A stretch of DNA of 64,000 nucleotides. Origin: an uncultured Winogradskyella sp. GTDB taxonomy: Bacteria > Bacteroidota > Bacteroidia > Flavobacteriales > Flavobacteriaceae. Under the pieces are notes generated by a model. It was not told the DNA's origin. It was given only the letters and a program-made list of their open reading frames with translations, and did not search any database. Shown piece after piece: positions 8,512 to 17,988 of this stretch. The DNA is taken from positions 124,001-188,000 of the forward strand of contig NZ_CANMJY010000006.1 in NCBI RefSeq assembly GCF_947498345.1, given 5' to 3'. The translations under genes and the position numbers were made by a program. Every line of letters starts with the position of its first letter. Positions within the stretch are counted from its first letter, which is position 1.

Positions 8512-9744
8512 ATGGAAAGCATTATAGTTGAAGCAGAGAAATACGTTACGTCTTATTTAAATAAAAATTTAGACTCATCTTTTGTTTATCATAATTTAGC
8601 TCACACACATCGCGTTGTAAACAAAGTAAAAGAACTTATAGAAGAAAGTGACTTAACTGAAACTCAAAAACAACAATTAATTCTTGCTGCTTGGTTTCAT
8701 GATTCTGGTTTTACAAAAACCATTGATGGCCATGAAAAAGAAAGTGTAAATATAGCTTCAGAGTTTCTTAAATCGCATAATGTATCCGATGAAAATATCA
8801 AAGCAATTTCTAATCTTATCATGGCAACTGAAATGCATTATGAGCCTAAAAATAAGATTGAAGGCTATATAAGAGATGCAGACTGTGCGCATTTATCTAG
8901 CAAGAACTATAATGATTATGCCGCGCTCTTACGCAAAGAATGGGAACTAACCCTTGGCAAAAAAGTCTCTAAAAATGAATGGATAAAAGAAAATATCTCG
9001 TTTCTAACAAATCATTCCTTCAACACAGATATAGCAACAAGTAAATGGGAAGGCAGAAAAGGGAAAAATTTGGCTGGTCTTCTTCAAAGTCAGAGTAAGA
9101 TTAAAGAGGATACTGAAAAGTTAAAGCATAAAAAAGCAGAGTTAAACTTTAAAAAAGAGAAACTAGAGTTGCCAGACCGTGGTATAGAAACCATGTTTAG
9201 AGTAGCACTTAGAAATCATATAACGCTTAGTGACATTGCGGATACTAAGGCTAATATTTTACTATCGGTAAATGCTATTATCATTTCTTTGGTCTTATCG
9301 AATTTAGTTTCTAAGTTAGATAACCCGTCAAATAGTTATTTGATTTGGCCTACGGCTATTTTTGCTGTATCTACAGTTATTTCAATCATATTATCTGTAT
9401 TAGCTACCAGACCAAATGTTACTAGTGGAAAGTTTACAAAGGAAGATGTTGCTAATAAGAAAGTAAATCTCTTGTTCTTTGGTAATTTTCATAAAATGAA
9501 ACTCGATGAGTTTGAATGGGCCATGAAGGAGATGATGCAAGACAAAGATTATCTTTATGGCTCACTCACTAAAGATTTGTACTTTTTAGGCTTAGTATTA
9601 AATAGAAAATACGGCTTACTTAGACTTACTTATACAGTTTTTGCTATAGGAATTATAATCAGTGTTATTGCATTTGCCATTGCTTTTCAGTTCTCTGGAT
9701 TGGAGACTGACGTTGCAGATATAGGAAAAACAGTTGGACTTTAA
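8512..9744 (+). CDS. HD domain fused to Pycsar-effector-type membrane domain (PycTM)
   Basis: Residues 20-170 form an HD phosphohydrolase domain: His27/His31 (YHNLAHTHRV), the WFHD doublet (His63-Asp64) and a downstream DADCAHL. Residues 225-395 match the Pycsar effector transmembrane family (formerly DUF5706): an entry segment ETMFRVALRNHITLSDIADTKANILLSVNAIII, two adjacent membrane helices, a cytoplasmic stretch with NLLFFGNFHKM and LYGSLTKDLYFLG, and a last helix near 370-395. The two parts are joined by a charged, Lys-rich helical linker (about 180-220). In Pycsar defence, PycTM proteins disrupt the membrane when a nearby cyclase makes cCMP or cUMP. No cyclase is adjacent, so a signalling or housekeeping role is at least as likely. 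The stop overlaps the stop of the convergent GAF gene by 4 bases. Confidence 0.85.
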   Translation: MESIIVEAEKYVTSYLNKNLDSSFVYHNLAHTHRVVNKVKELIEESDLTETQKQQLILAAWFHDSGFTKTIDGHEKESVNIASEFLKSHNVSDENIKAISNLIMATEMHYEPKNKIEGYIRDADCAHLSSKNYNDYAALLRKEWELTLGKKVSKNEWIKENISFLTNHSFNTDIATSKWEGRKGKNLAGLLQSQSKIKEDTEKLKHKKAELNFKKEKLELPDRGIETMFRVALRNHITLSDIADTKANILLSVNAIIISLVLSNLVSKLDNPSNSYLIWPTAIFAVSTVISIILSVLATRPNVTSGKFTKEDVANKKVNLLFFGNFHKMKLDEFEWAMKEMMQDKDYLYGSLTKDLYFLGLVLNRKYGLLRLTYTVFAIGIIISVIAFAIAFQFSGLETDVADIGKTVGL

Positions 9745-12113
9745 GCTTTTATTTCTTTCATTAAATCGTCATAGGTATAAAAAGCTTTATCGTCTTTATC
9801 TTTATGATAAAGCACACTAACTCTTATAGCTTTTAATCCTGTAACAGCCTGTAAATCTTGAAGCTCTACAATTTCTACATCATCATCTAAGTACTTTTTA
9901 GATTGTAAAAATTTAATATATCTTAAATATTCTCTCTCATCTTCCTTTTGAGAATATACAATACTAATTTTACCTTTTTGCGTAACACGTTCTTGTGTCC
10001 CTTTTATATATGCTTTATCTACACGTTTTTTTACAATTTCGTATCTGGCATTATAAGTGCCATCTACATCAAATTGTTTTTCATCCATTCTAAAACTAAT
10101 GGATAAAGGTTGATTAAATACCAAAATCATGGAGGCAACATCTAGAGCTACAGGAAATTGTGACTGCATTTGATAGTAGGAGTTTTCCATTTCTACCATG
10201 ACTTGTAACTGCCACAATCTAAGATTATATAAATATATTGGATTAAAACTTTCCTCTTTTGTTATAGATTCTCCAATGTACATATTATGCTCTACACCAT
10301 CAGTCTTAAAACGCTCAAAATAATGTGGATACATGGACTGTGCTTCAACTTGTTTTTGATCTAAAAGAAAAGCCATTTCTTTATTAATTAAAGCTATGGT
10401 ATCATCGTAATGTTTTCTATGATGGTAAAGCACATCAACAGTATCATCTATCTTATTAAAATATTCATCAATGGAATATTTTAATTCATCTGTAGCATAA
10501 AGATGTTTTAAAACCGGTTCTATTTCATCTTTAATAAACCCTGAAATTTGCTGCTCGCTATCTACTTGAAAATGTGATTCAAGACCTTCTAAGAAGTTAT
10601 TTATCTGGTATATATATTGCTCATATATAGGCAAATCTTCAATTTTTGATGCAGATTCCAGAATCGTTTTAATTGTACTTAGTTGTAAGTTTAAGTCTTG
10701 TTTTGTTGCCCAATTTCTTGCTTCTGATGAACCTTTTATATCTATTTGCCCATAAAGCGGATATATATTTTCGAACGCTATTTTATTAAAATTCGGTTCG
10801 TTACCATTCCACTCCTCTTTAATATAATTTCTAGCTTCTTGCTCAAACCTCCAATGTACACTTGGGTGAATAGATGTACATTCTTTTTGAATAATAGCTT
10901 CTATTAAATTCTCTTCCTCATTCTTAGAACGCTCTACTGCAGAAATGATAAACGGCATTACATCTACCAATTTATTGGCGTTGATACTATTTAAAACCTG
11001 TGGCTCATTAGATACAATCTCTAAAATCCCCATTAAACCATCATCATTTGCTATTGGCGCAAAAATAGCACTTTTAAAGCCTTGGTCGTACAATACTTTA
11101 ATATGTGGTGCTTGTCCATTTGAGAGCTTATACATCCTATCTACATCAGACACTGAAAAATATGAATTCTCTTTTATTAGCCTAGAATACGACCATTCAC
11201 ATAATGCATCTTCACATGATAAACTGTCTACTTCATTGAGCAAAAAGCTATTCATACCTACACCATAAACCCGCTCAAAAGTATTTTCTTCTTCATTGTA
11301 TATAGAAAAACCTACCTCAAGATTCTTAAAACCAAATAGTGAGCGAAAAACCTCATAGAACCCTTGCATAAAACTCTCATCCTTACGCTTGTCTTCTCCT
11401 ATTAAAGATGATTTTATATTAGATATGGATTGGTCATCTGTGACATCAAAAATGTTTGAAATCACAAAACCTTTAAACTCATAACTATTTGGTGGAAATT
11501 TCTCTTTCCAAAGTGCAATATTTTCAAAATTATCAATCAGCTCATCATAATCTTCCTGAGTAATTTTCGGTGCATTTTTCTTTGGAATAATTTCTGTAAA
11601 ATCTGCATTATATAAAATCTTATAATAACGCATTATACCATTTGCATCAGGAATCTCGTAAAAGAATGGACGTTTAAAGTTAAGGTTGTATCCGTAGCAA
11701 AAATTTAAAATAATTGTACATGCAATAATATACCTTTGGTCAACTGGCATGTTTTTGATTTCTAAATCAAAATTATCACCAGCAGTACTTAGAATAGATT
11801 TAAAACGCTCTGATGAATTAAAAATAAAATTATGAAAAGGTACCGAAGCCGTCTTAATTTCATTTTTTGTAAGTATAGGACTAAATGCATCTTGAAGAAG
11901 GCTCTCAATTTCTTTTTCGTAGGTATTAAATAAAGATGTATCGCTAAAACCTTCTCTTAACAAAGGATTTTCCTCTGCAATCTTTAATACACGACGTGCA
12001 TTAGCGGTAATAAAGTCATTATCAGTATTGATTAAATCTTCAAACTGATTTAGGTATTTATTAAAGCTAACTTTAAGAATAAGAGGTGATTCTATATTAT
12101 CATTAATGTCCAA
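9741..12113 (-). CDS. Large GAF-domain protein, function unknown
   Basis: This 790-residue soluble protein has no signal peptide. A GAF-like sensory domain is recognisable at about residues 240-400: FMQGFYEVFRSLFGFKNLEVG, then SIYNEEENTFERVYGVG, and FKSAIFAPIANDDGLMGILEIVS. The regions before and after are helical, acidic and rich in Tyr/Phe, and I do not recognise a domain in them; a KGTQERVTQKGKISIVYSQ stretch near the C-terminus may be a beta domain. A TAACTTTG promoter element lies 21-28 bases upstream of the ATG, so it is probably transcribed alone. Its end overlaps the HD-PycTM gene by 4 bases in convergent orientation. Similar long GAF proteins occur in flavobacteria without assigned function. 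Confidence 0.75.
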   Translation of the reverse strand: MDINDNIESPLILKVSFNKYLNQFEDLINTDNDFITANARRVLKIAEENPLLREGFSDTSLFNTYEKEIESLLQDAFSPILTKNEIKTASVPFHNFIFNSSERFKSILSTAGDNFDLEIKNMPVDQRYIIACTIILNFCYGYNLNFKRPFFYEIPDANGIMRYYKILYNADFTEIIPKKNAPKITQEDYDELIDNFENIALWKEKFPPNSYEFKGFVISNIFDVTDDQSISNIKSSLIGEDKRKDESFMQGFYEVFRSLFGFKNLEVGFSIYNEEENTFERVYGVGMNSFLLNEVDSLSCEDALCEWSYSRLIKENSYFSVSDVDRMYKLSNGQAPHIKVLYDQGFKSAIFAPIANDDGLMGILEIVSNEPQVLNSINANKLVDVMPFIISAVERSKNEEENLIEAIIQKECTSIHPSVHWRFEQEARNYIKEEWNGNEPNFNKIAFENIYPLYGQIDIKGSSEARNWATKQDLNLQLSTIKTILESASKIEDLPIYEQYIYQINNFLEGLESHFQVDSEQQISGFIKDEIEPVLKHLYATDELKYSIDEYFNKIDDTVDVLYHHRKHYDDTIALINKEMAFLLDQKQVEAQSMYPHYFERFKTDGVEHNMYIGESITKEESFNPIYLYNLRLWQLQVMVEMENSYYQMQSQFPVALDVASMILVFNQPLSISFRMDEKQFDVDGTYNARYEIVKKRVDKAYIKGTQERVTQKGKISIVYSQKEDEREYLRYIKFLQSKKYLDDDVEIVELQDLQAVTGLKAIRVSVLYHKDKDDKAFYTYDDLMKEIKA

Positions 12114-12133
12114 ACCGTAATTTTTTCTATAAG

Positions 12134-12141
12134 CAAAGTTA
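12134..12141 (-). promoter_or_regulatory. Promoter -7 element for the GAF gene
   Basis: On the minus strand this reads TAACTTTG, an exact match to the Bacteroidota TAnnTTTG -7 consensus, 21 bases before the ATG at 12113. No clear -33 TTG was found at the usual distance. Confidence 0.5.
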
Positions 12142-12153
12142 CAAATATTTAAA

Positions 12154-12176
12154 ATAGTCGTTTTTAATAAGACTAT
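12154..12176 (-). terminator. Weak terminator-like hairpin after the GH97 gene
   Basis: A 6-bp stem (ATAGTC/GACTAT, 11-base loop) is followed on the minus strand by TTTAAATATTTG. It lies 35-57 bases beyond the stop of the last gene of the nine-gene glucan operon and just before the GAF gene promoter. The stem is short, so this is tentative. Confidence 0.35.
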
Positions 12177-12210
12177 CTTACATCATATTTGTTACTAATA
12201 AATAGAAGAA

Positions 12211-14334
12211 TTACTTCTTAATTAAGCTGATAGCAAATCCACCGCCTTGAGCAAGATGGATGTTTAATTTTGAAGACGCATCTACATCTATAGTTTCTAT
12301 ATCAATACCTAGTGGGTTGTTATCCCAATGTGCTTCTTTTCCATCTTTATATATGCGTACTTCATAGCTTTGATTTTTGTCCAGAAAACTAAAATCAATC
12401 TCAATATCTCTAGCATTCTCGTCTGTAATACCACCTATAAACCAATTGTCTGTTTTACGTTCTTTTCTGGCAATAGTGACATAATTCCCGACTTCCCCAT
12501 TTAAAACTATTGACTCTTCCCAATCCACACCAACATCTTTTATAAACTGTAAAGGTTCTGGGTTAGCCTCATAATGCTCTACCAAATCGGCTGCCATTTG
12601 CACTGGGCTATAGATGACAACATATAAAGCTAATTGATGTGCTAAAGTGGTATTAACTTGATTATCTTTTCGATATGCATTGAACTTTATATTAAAAATC
12701 CCTGGTGTAAAATCAATTGGACCTGCCAACATTCTGGTAAACGCTACAATAGATAAGTGTTCTGGTGGATTTCCGCCATCACCAGACCAAGCATTAAATT
12801 CTTGCCCACGTAGTCCTTCACGAGAAATAATATTTGGATACGTACGTCGCAATCCTGTTGCCTTTATTGGTTCATGAGCATTAACCGCGACATCATATTC
12901 AGCAGCTTTAATTGCTGCATTGTTATATTGATTGACCATATATTGCCCATGATGGTATTCTCCCTTTGGAATTATTTTACCTACATAACCTGATTTTACA
13001 GCATGCATGCCATACTTCTGCATTAACGCATAAGCTGTATCTTGCTGTTTTTCGTAAGTCTGTGTTGCAGCAGAGGTTTCGTGATGCATAATAATCTCAA
13101 CACCCATTTCTTTAGCATAACTAGTAACTTCATCCAAATCATAATCTGGATATGTTGTTACAAAATCGAAAACACCTTCACGGTCTTCAAAACCAATCCA
13201 TCTCTCCCATCCAGTATTCCAGCCTTCAACTAAAACACCTCCTATATTATTCTTGGCAGAAAAGTCAATAAAATTCTTCACATTTTCAGTTGTTGCACCA
13301 TGTTTGCCATGAGCTTTTACTGTATCCTTCCAGCTTCCATCAATCATTTCCATACCATAATCCCATGACGATTTTCCTAAATGCATTTCCCACCAAACAC
13401 CAGTATATTTCATAGGCTTAAACCATGAGACATCACCTAATTTATTTGGCTCATTGAGATTTACAATAAGATTAGATTCTATAAGGTCTGGTGCGTTTTC
13501 TGTAATTTGAATAGTGCGCCAAGGTGTATTAAATGGTATACTTCTTTTGACTTTATAATCGGTATTTTTTGAACCAACTAAGCTACTCTTTAAGTTTAAA
13601 TTTAACGTATCTACTTTTAAAGTCATACCTGAATAATCTACAAGAGCTGCTTCGTGAAAACTAAGATGAATACCATCTTCTCCAACCATAGTTACAGGTG
13701 TATTCACAGCGTTTTCAGAAATATATGATTGTGCTAAATTAGTTTTAGGAATATAGGACTTTGCATCAATTTCAGCTAATTTAGTTGTGCTATACAAATG
13801 CTCGTAAATGTCCCAATCTCCGGGAATCCAAAAGGTTTTATAATCTTCTGTAAGGTTAAACTCGGTATGCTCGTCTTTAATTAAAGCTTCTGTCCAACCT
13901 TCTTGCTTTGGAAATTCATAACGGAATCCAACACCATCATCATAGACTTTGAAAACGATATTTAGCTTTCTTTTTAATTCTGAAGTTTCTTCAAGCTCAA
14001 TTTTCAATGCGTTGTAATTATTAACAACATCTAATTGTTCTCCCCAAGGCATTTGCCAGGTTTCATTATAACTACTAACACTAGTACTTACTACTCTTAA
14101 ATTATCTTTAATAGACTTGACCTTCACAAACTCAAAACCTAAATACGAAGTATCTATAACAATCCTATCATTTAACTTCACCATATAGTATGGTTCACCC
14201 AAAGAATTTAAATTTAATTCTACATTCAACTTTCCATTTGGCGAAGTAGTAGACAAATTAGTTTTACCATCGTTACTACTTTTACAGGAAAAGAGACAGA
14301 ATAAGACTGCGAATACAACTAATTTTAGCTTCAT
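12211..14334 (-). CDS. susB: GH97 alpha-glucoside hydrolase, SusB-like lipoprotein
   Basis: SusB releases glucose from the non-reducing end of malto-oligosaccharides in the periplasm. The signal peptide ends in LFCLFSC (Cys17), so it is a lipoprotein. The catalytic layout is that of inverting GH97: Glu419 in HHETSA, Glu488 in NAHEPIK and Glu512 in LRGQEFN. The spacings of 69 and 24 residues are exactly those between Glu439, Glu508 and Glu532 of Bacteroides thetaiotaomicron SusB. GWNTGWERW and WWEMHLGKSSW are further family motifs. It ends the minus-strand operon, two bases after the stop of the upstream GH13 gene. The 707-residue length is normal. Confidence 0.93.
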   Translation of the reverse strand: MKLKLVVFAVLFCLFSCKSSNDGKTNLSTTSPNGKLNVELNLNSLGEPYYMVKLNDRIVIDTSYLGFEFVKVKSIKDNLRVVSTSVSSYNETWQMPWGEQLDVVNNYNALKIELEETSELKRKLNIVFKVYDDGVGFRYEFPKQEGWTEALIKDEHTEFNLTEDYKTFWIPGDWDIYEHLYSTTKLAEIDAKSYIPKTNLAQSYISENAVNTPVTMVGEDGIHLSFHEAALVDYSGMTLKVDTLNLNLKSSLVGSKNTDYKVKRSIPFNTPWRTIQITENAPDLIESNLIVNLNEPNKLGDVSWFKPMKYTGVWWEMHLGKSSWDYGMEMIDGSWKDTVKAHGKHGATTENVKNFIDFSAKNNIGGVLVEGWNTGWERWIGFEDREGVFDFVTTYPDYDLDEVTSYAKEMGVEIIMHHETSAATQTYEKQQDTAYALMQKYGMHAVKSGYVGKIIPKGEYHHGQYMVNQYNNAAIKAAEYDVAVNAHEPIKATGLRRTYPNIISREGLRGQEFNAWSGDGGNPPEHLSIVAFTRMLAGPIDFTPGIFNIKFNAYRKDNQVNTTLAHQLALYVVIYSPVQMAADLVEHYEANPEPLQFIKDVGVDWEESIVLNGEVGNYVTIARKERKTDNWFIGGITDENARDIEIDFSFLDKNQSYEVRIYKDGKEAHWDNNPLGIDIETIDVDASSKLNIHLAQGGGFAISLIKK

Positions 14335-14336
14335 AA

Positions 14337-16022
14337 TTATTTCTTTTCTAATAAAACAATGTCAAATTCTGAACTAACAACAGCTTTTCCGTCTACTACA
14401 GTAATATTTTGATTAGAATATGCATCATATAACATATCTCCATTCTCAAACACTTTAGATACGTCTAATATTTTCTCTCCTTCGTTTAAATCTAAACCAA
14501 TAACTACAGAGTCTTCAAAATCATTTTTAGCTAGATTTCTATAAAATACATAAGGTGATTTTGTAATCATTTGATGTACTCCAGCTCCTATTGCAGGATG
14601 TTTTGCTCTAAATTGCCCTAACTTTTGCCAATGTGCTAAAACTTGTTTTGTTCTTTTTCTTTTAGTTATAGAATCCCAGTTCATGAATGAGCGTAAGGTT
14701 GCATCTCCTTCTGTGCCTGGCACTACCAACGAACGTGAAGATTCGTCACCATAATACACCTGAGATGTTCCTGGTGATAGCAACAATTTGTTTGCTGTTA
14801 TATAAGGTTTTTTTCTTTGTGCATCAAAAGGACTACCATCATCATGTGAACTCAAATAGTTAAGTGTTCCGAAATCTTTAAGCTCTCCATTTAAAATACC
14901 AGAATATTTACTGAATAGATCTTCATAATCTAACTCTTTTGAATTCCATTTGAACTCAAAATTGATTAAACTATGAAAACTTGGAGGATTAAAGTAATTG
15001 ACTTTTTTATCTCCAAAATCAAAAAACTGTCCACCACTTATGTTATAATTATAAACTTCACCAACCAAATAAAAATCATTATCACCTAAAACCTTATCTG
15101 GATTATTCTTTTTGTATTCTCCAAAAGCATAATCACATTCTACTTTAAACTCTTCCCAAACGTATTCTTCGGTGTGTTTAACTGTATCTGCTCTATAACC
15201 ATCTACACCAAATTCTGTGATATAATCTGTAAGCCATTTTATAATGTAAAATCTTGGTGCTCTTGGGTAACCTGTTCTAGTAAAGAATTCATCTAGTTCT
15301 TTTACCTCTTGTTCGTAACGTCCTTCTGCTTTCCACTTTTCTACAAGTTGTAGTGGTAGCTCAACATTATCATTGCTTTCAGTTTTAATATCTGGAAGAT
15401 TATCCACCAAAGTACAGGTTACTGTATTTTCGTAATTATTGTACTTACATTGCGGATTGGTCCTTACCCAATCATCTGGCCAAACTGGGTCTTTATTAGT
15501 CACAGGACCTGTATGATTAATGACAGCATCTAAAACAATTCGTATACCTCTTGCATGTGCTTCTTTAACCAGCTCATGCAAATCTTCTTTTGTGCCATAA
15601 TTAGGATCTATTTGTGTCCAATCTTTTGCCCAATAGCCATGAAAACCATAAGTAACACCTGTACCTTCATCAGTACCACCATGAATTTGTTCCACGATAG
15701 GTGTCATCCAAATGGCATTAATCCCTAAATCTGTAAAATAACCTTCCTTTACTTTTTGAGTCACTCCTTTTATATCACCTCCTTCAAATCCTCTTAATTT
15801 TCCTGTTTCTTTTGTTCTATCAAAATTAACATCGTTAGACTTGTCTCCATTATTGAAGCGGTCAGTTAACAAAAAGTATAAGTTGGCACCTTCCCAAATA
15901 AATGGTGTTTCAGAACTATTTTCAGGTTTTACAACATCGACCTCAACGTTTTCTTTTGTTGGGTTATTTTTACAATTGACTAACATAAGACTAAGTATTA
16001 CTACAACTAATGCTCTTTTCAT
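14337..16022 (-). CDS. GH13 alpha-amylase family lipoprotein
   Basis: This 561-residue GH13 enzyme acts on alpha-1,4-glucan fragments. The lipoprotein signal ends at Cys17 (LMLVNCKN). The four GH13 regions are present: DAVINHTG (region I), GYRADT with nucleophile Asp279, LVGEVYN with acid/base Glu322, and SSHDDGS with Asp394. The N-terminus goes straight into the TIM barrel (YFLLTDRFNNGD), with no extra carbohydrate-binding domain. A Cys pair in QCKYNNYENTVTCT may form a periplasmic disulfide. It follows another GH13 gene with 62 bases between and immediately precedes susB. Subfamily and exact specificity (amylase, neopullulanase) cannot be settled by eye. Confidence 0.9.
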   Translation of the reverse strand: MKRALVVVILSLMLVNCKNNPTKENVEVDVVKPENSSETPFIWEGANLYFLLTDRFNNGDKSNDVNFDRTKETGKLRGFEGGDIKGVTQKVKEGYFTDLGINAIWMTPIVEQIHGGTDEGTGVTYGFHGYWAKDWTQIDPNYGTKEDLHELVKEAHARGIRIVLDAVINHTGPVTNKDPVWPDDWVRTNPQCKYNNYENTVTCTLVDNLPDIKTESNDNVELPLQLVEKWKAEGRYEQEVKELDEFFTRTGYPRAPRFYIIKWLTDYITEFGVDGYRADTVKHTEEYVWEEFKVECDYAFGEYKKNNPDKVLGDNDFYLVGEVYNYNISGGQFFDFGDKKVNYFNPPSFHSLINFEFKWNSKELDYEDLFSKYSGILNGELKDFGTLNYLSSHDDGSPFDAQRKKPYITANKLLLSPGTSQVYYGDESSRSLVVPGTEGDATLRSFMNWDSITKRKRTKQVLAHWQKLGQFRAKHPAIGAGVHQMITKSPYVFYRNLAKNDFEDSVVIGLDLNEGEKILDVSKVFENGDMLYDAYSNQNITVVDGKAVVSSEFDIVLLEKK

Positions 16023-16084
16023 AGGGTTTATTGATTTCTTCTCGATATAAATTTGTTTATACGTTACAAATTCATTCGAAGTGA

Positions 16085-17980
16085 TTACTTTTCTATTTTA
16101 AGAATGAATGACTCTAATGGTTTTATATCTATACGTACCTGAGCTTTACCATTTTCTACTTTTAGCATTGACGCATAACTACCATATAACTGATCCGAGA
16201 GTTTGTATTCACCATCCGTAAGCTTCAATTTTGAAACCAAATCTTCAGGAAGTTGCAATTCAAAACCATAAGTGTTTTCTGCATTGAAGTTTGAAACGAT
16301 AATTAATTGCTCATCGTCTGACCAACGCACAAAACTTAAGACTTTGTCATTGTACCATTCTGTATTTTGTTGATTGTATATATGAATATCTTGATAGTCT
16401 CCAGCTAGTGCAGAACTATTAATTGTAAAGTTGAGTAAACGCTTATAAAAATCGCGAAGTTCCAATTCTTCTTTAGTGGATTGGCCTCCATCAAAGTTTT
16501 TGTTATTAACCCATCTTACTATACTTGGCACAGAACCATAATCAAAAATCGAAGTACGTGTTGGGTCACCAAAGCCTAAATCTTCTGCTCCCGGCTCACC
16601 AAATTCCTGACCAAAATAGATCATTGTCGGTGCTGTTGTAGAAATTGCAGAAACTACCATTGCTGGTTTTCCTTTTAATGCATCTCCTGCAAAGTCTGGA
16701 CTTGCAATACGTTGCTCATCATGGTTTTCTAAAAAATGAAGCATGTGATATTCAATATCACTTAAGTCATCTAAAATTGGTGGAATATTATCTGTTTTTC
16801 CGTGACCTTGCATCACATGTTTTAGTGTGTCGTATAACTGCACTTTATCATACAGGTAATCCATTTTGCCTTTTTTGATGTAATCTCTGTATAAATTTGG
16901 ATTATATACCTCAGCTAATAAAAACGTATCAGAGTTTTCCATTTTTATAGCTGAATTCATATAACTCCAAAACTCAACAGGAACCATTTCTGCCATATCA
17001 AACCTAAAACCATCAACTCCCTTAGCTGTCCAATACAAGGCAATATCCTTGAACTTTACCCAAGAACTCGGAATCGTTTTATTACTCCAAAATTCAAAGT
17101 GTTTTTTGTAATCTTCATTATCAAAACCATCTGGTAGTTCATCAAAATCTTTCTTCCCTTCTGGTGATACACCGTAATTTACTTTTACGGTTTCGTACCA
17201 GTCATTCATATCTGGCTGTGAGGCTCTGGAACCATTCCCTGTCCATTTAGCAGGTATTTCTTCAAACTTGCTATCAGCCATAGGATGGTTTTCACCACCT
17301 AAAGGTTGATACCCGTTTTTCCATTCTGGCACTTTAAAAGCCTCTCTCGGATTATAGTAGAAGTTATTATTGACATTATATGTAACTGTTTTATCGTCCT
17401 CAGCGCCAAAATCTGTTGTACCTTCAGAGTTGGTTAAACTTTGATAATTACGCGCTACATGATTTGGAACAATATCAATAATAACCTTAAGACCTGCTTT
17501 ATGCGTTCGCTCAATTAAAGCTTCAAATTCTTGCAAACGATTATCAACATTCTCTGCTAAATCTGGATTTACATTATAATAATCCTTTACCGCATAAGGC
17601 GAACCTGCACGACCTTTTACAATATCCGGGTCATCATTAGAAATACCATACTTCGTATAATCTGTTATAACATCGTGATGTGGCACACCTGTATACCATA
17701 TATGAGTTACTCCTAGATCTTTAATTTCTGATAAAGCTTTATCTGTAAAATCATTGAACTTACCTACACCATTTTCTTCAAGTGTTCCCCATGGTTTGTT
17801 TGTGGTATTGGTATTTCCAAAAAGCCTGGTAAACACCTGATATACGACTTCTTTTTTCTTCATTTTCGATTTTATATCTTCAACTTTTGTTTTCTCTAAA
17901 GAGTCTTCTTTAGCTTCATCCTTACATCCAACAAAACCTATTGTCAGTATAGCAATTAAGAAGATTTTTATATTTTTCAT
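16085..17980 (-). CDS. GH13 alpha-amylase family lipoprotein
   Basis: A second GH13 lipoprotein, 631 residues, with its signal ending at Cys19 (IGFVGCKD). GH13 regions are DIVPNHVAR (I), GFRFDMAEM with nucleophile Asp328, LLAEVYNP with acid/base Glu357, and ENHDEQR with Asp421. The opening KKEVVYQVFTRLFG is typical of amylases whose barrel begins almost at the N-terminus. A C-terminal beta domain ends with KPLESFILKIEK. It sits 8 bases after the GH31 gene. It is only distantly similar to the neighbouring 561-residue GH13, so the two are probably functionally distinct, for example in branch tolerance or product size. That last point is inference. Confidence 0.9.
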   Translation of the reverse strand: MKNIKIFLIAILTIGFVGCKDEAKEDSLEKTKVEDIKSKMKKKEVVYQVFTRLFGNTNTTNKPWGTLEENGVGKFNDFTDKALSEIKDLGVTHIWYTGVPHHDVITDYTKYGISNDDPDIVKGRAGSPYAVKDYYNVNPDLAENVDNRLQEFEALIERTHKAGLKVIIDIVPNHVARNYQSLTNSEGTTDFGAEDDKTVTYNVNNNFYYNPREAFKVPEWKNGYQPLGGENHPMADSKFEEIPAKWTGNGSRASQPDMNDWYETVKVNYGVSPEGKKDFDELPDGFDNEDYKKHFEFWSNKTIPSSWVKFKDIALYWTAKGVDGFRFDMAEMVPVEFWSYMNSAIKMENSDTFLLAEVYNPNLYRDYIKKGKMDYLYDKVQLYDTLKHVMQGHGKTDNIPPILDDLSDIEYHMLHFLENHDEQRIASPDFAGDALKGKPAMVVSAISTTAPTMIYFGQEFGEPGAEDLGFGDPTRTSIFDYGSVPSIVRWVNNKNFDGGQSTKEELELRDFYKRLLNFTINSSALAGDYQDIHIYNQQNTEWYNDKVLSFVRWSDDEQLIIVSNFNAENTYGFELQLPEDLVSKLKLTDGEYKLSDQLYGSYASMLKVENGKAQVRIDIKPLESFILKIEK

Positions 17981-17988
17981 TTTCTGAA

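Noticed and set aside
8512..12113. A complete Pycsar defence locus
   Set aside because: No PycC-type nucleotidyl cyclase is adjacent; the neighbouring gene is a GAF protein in convergent orientation.
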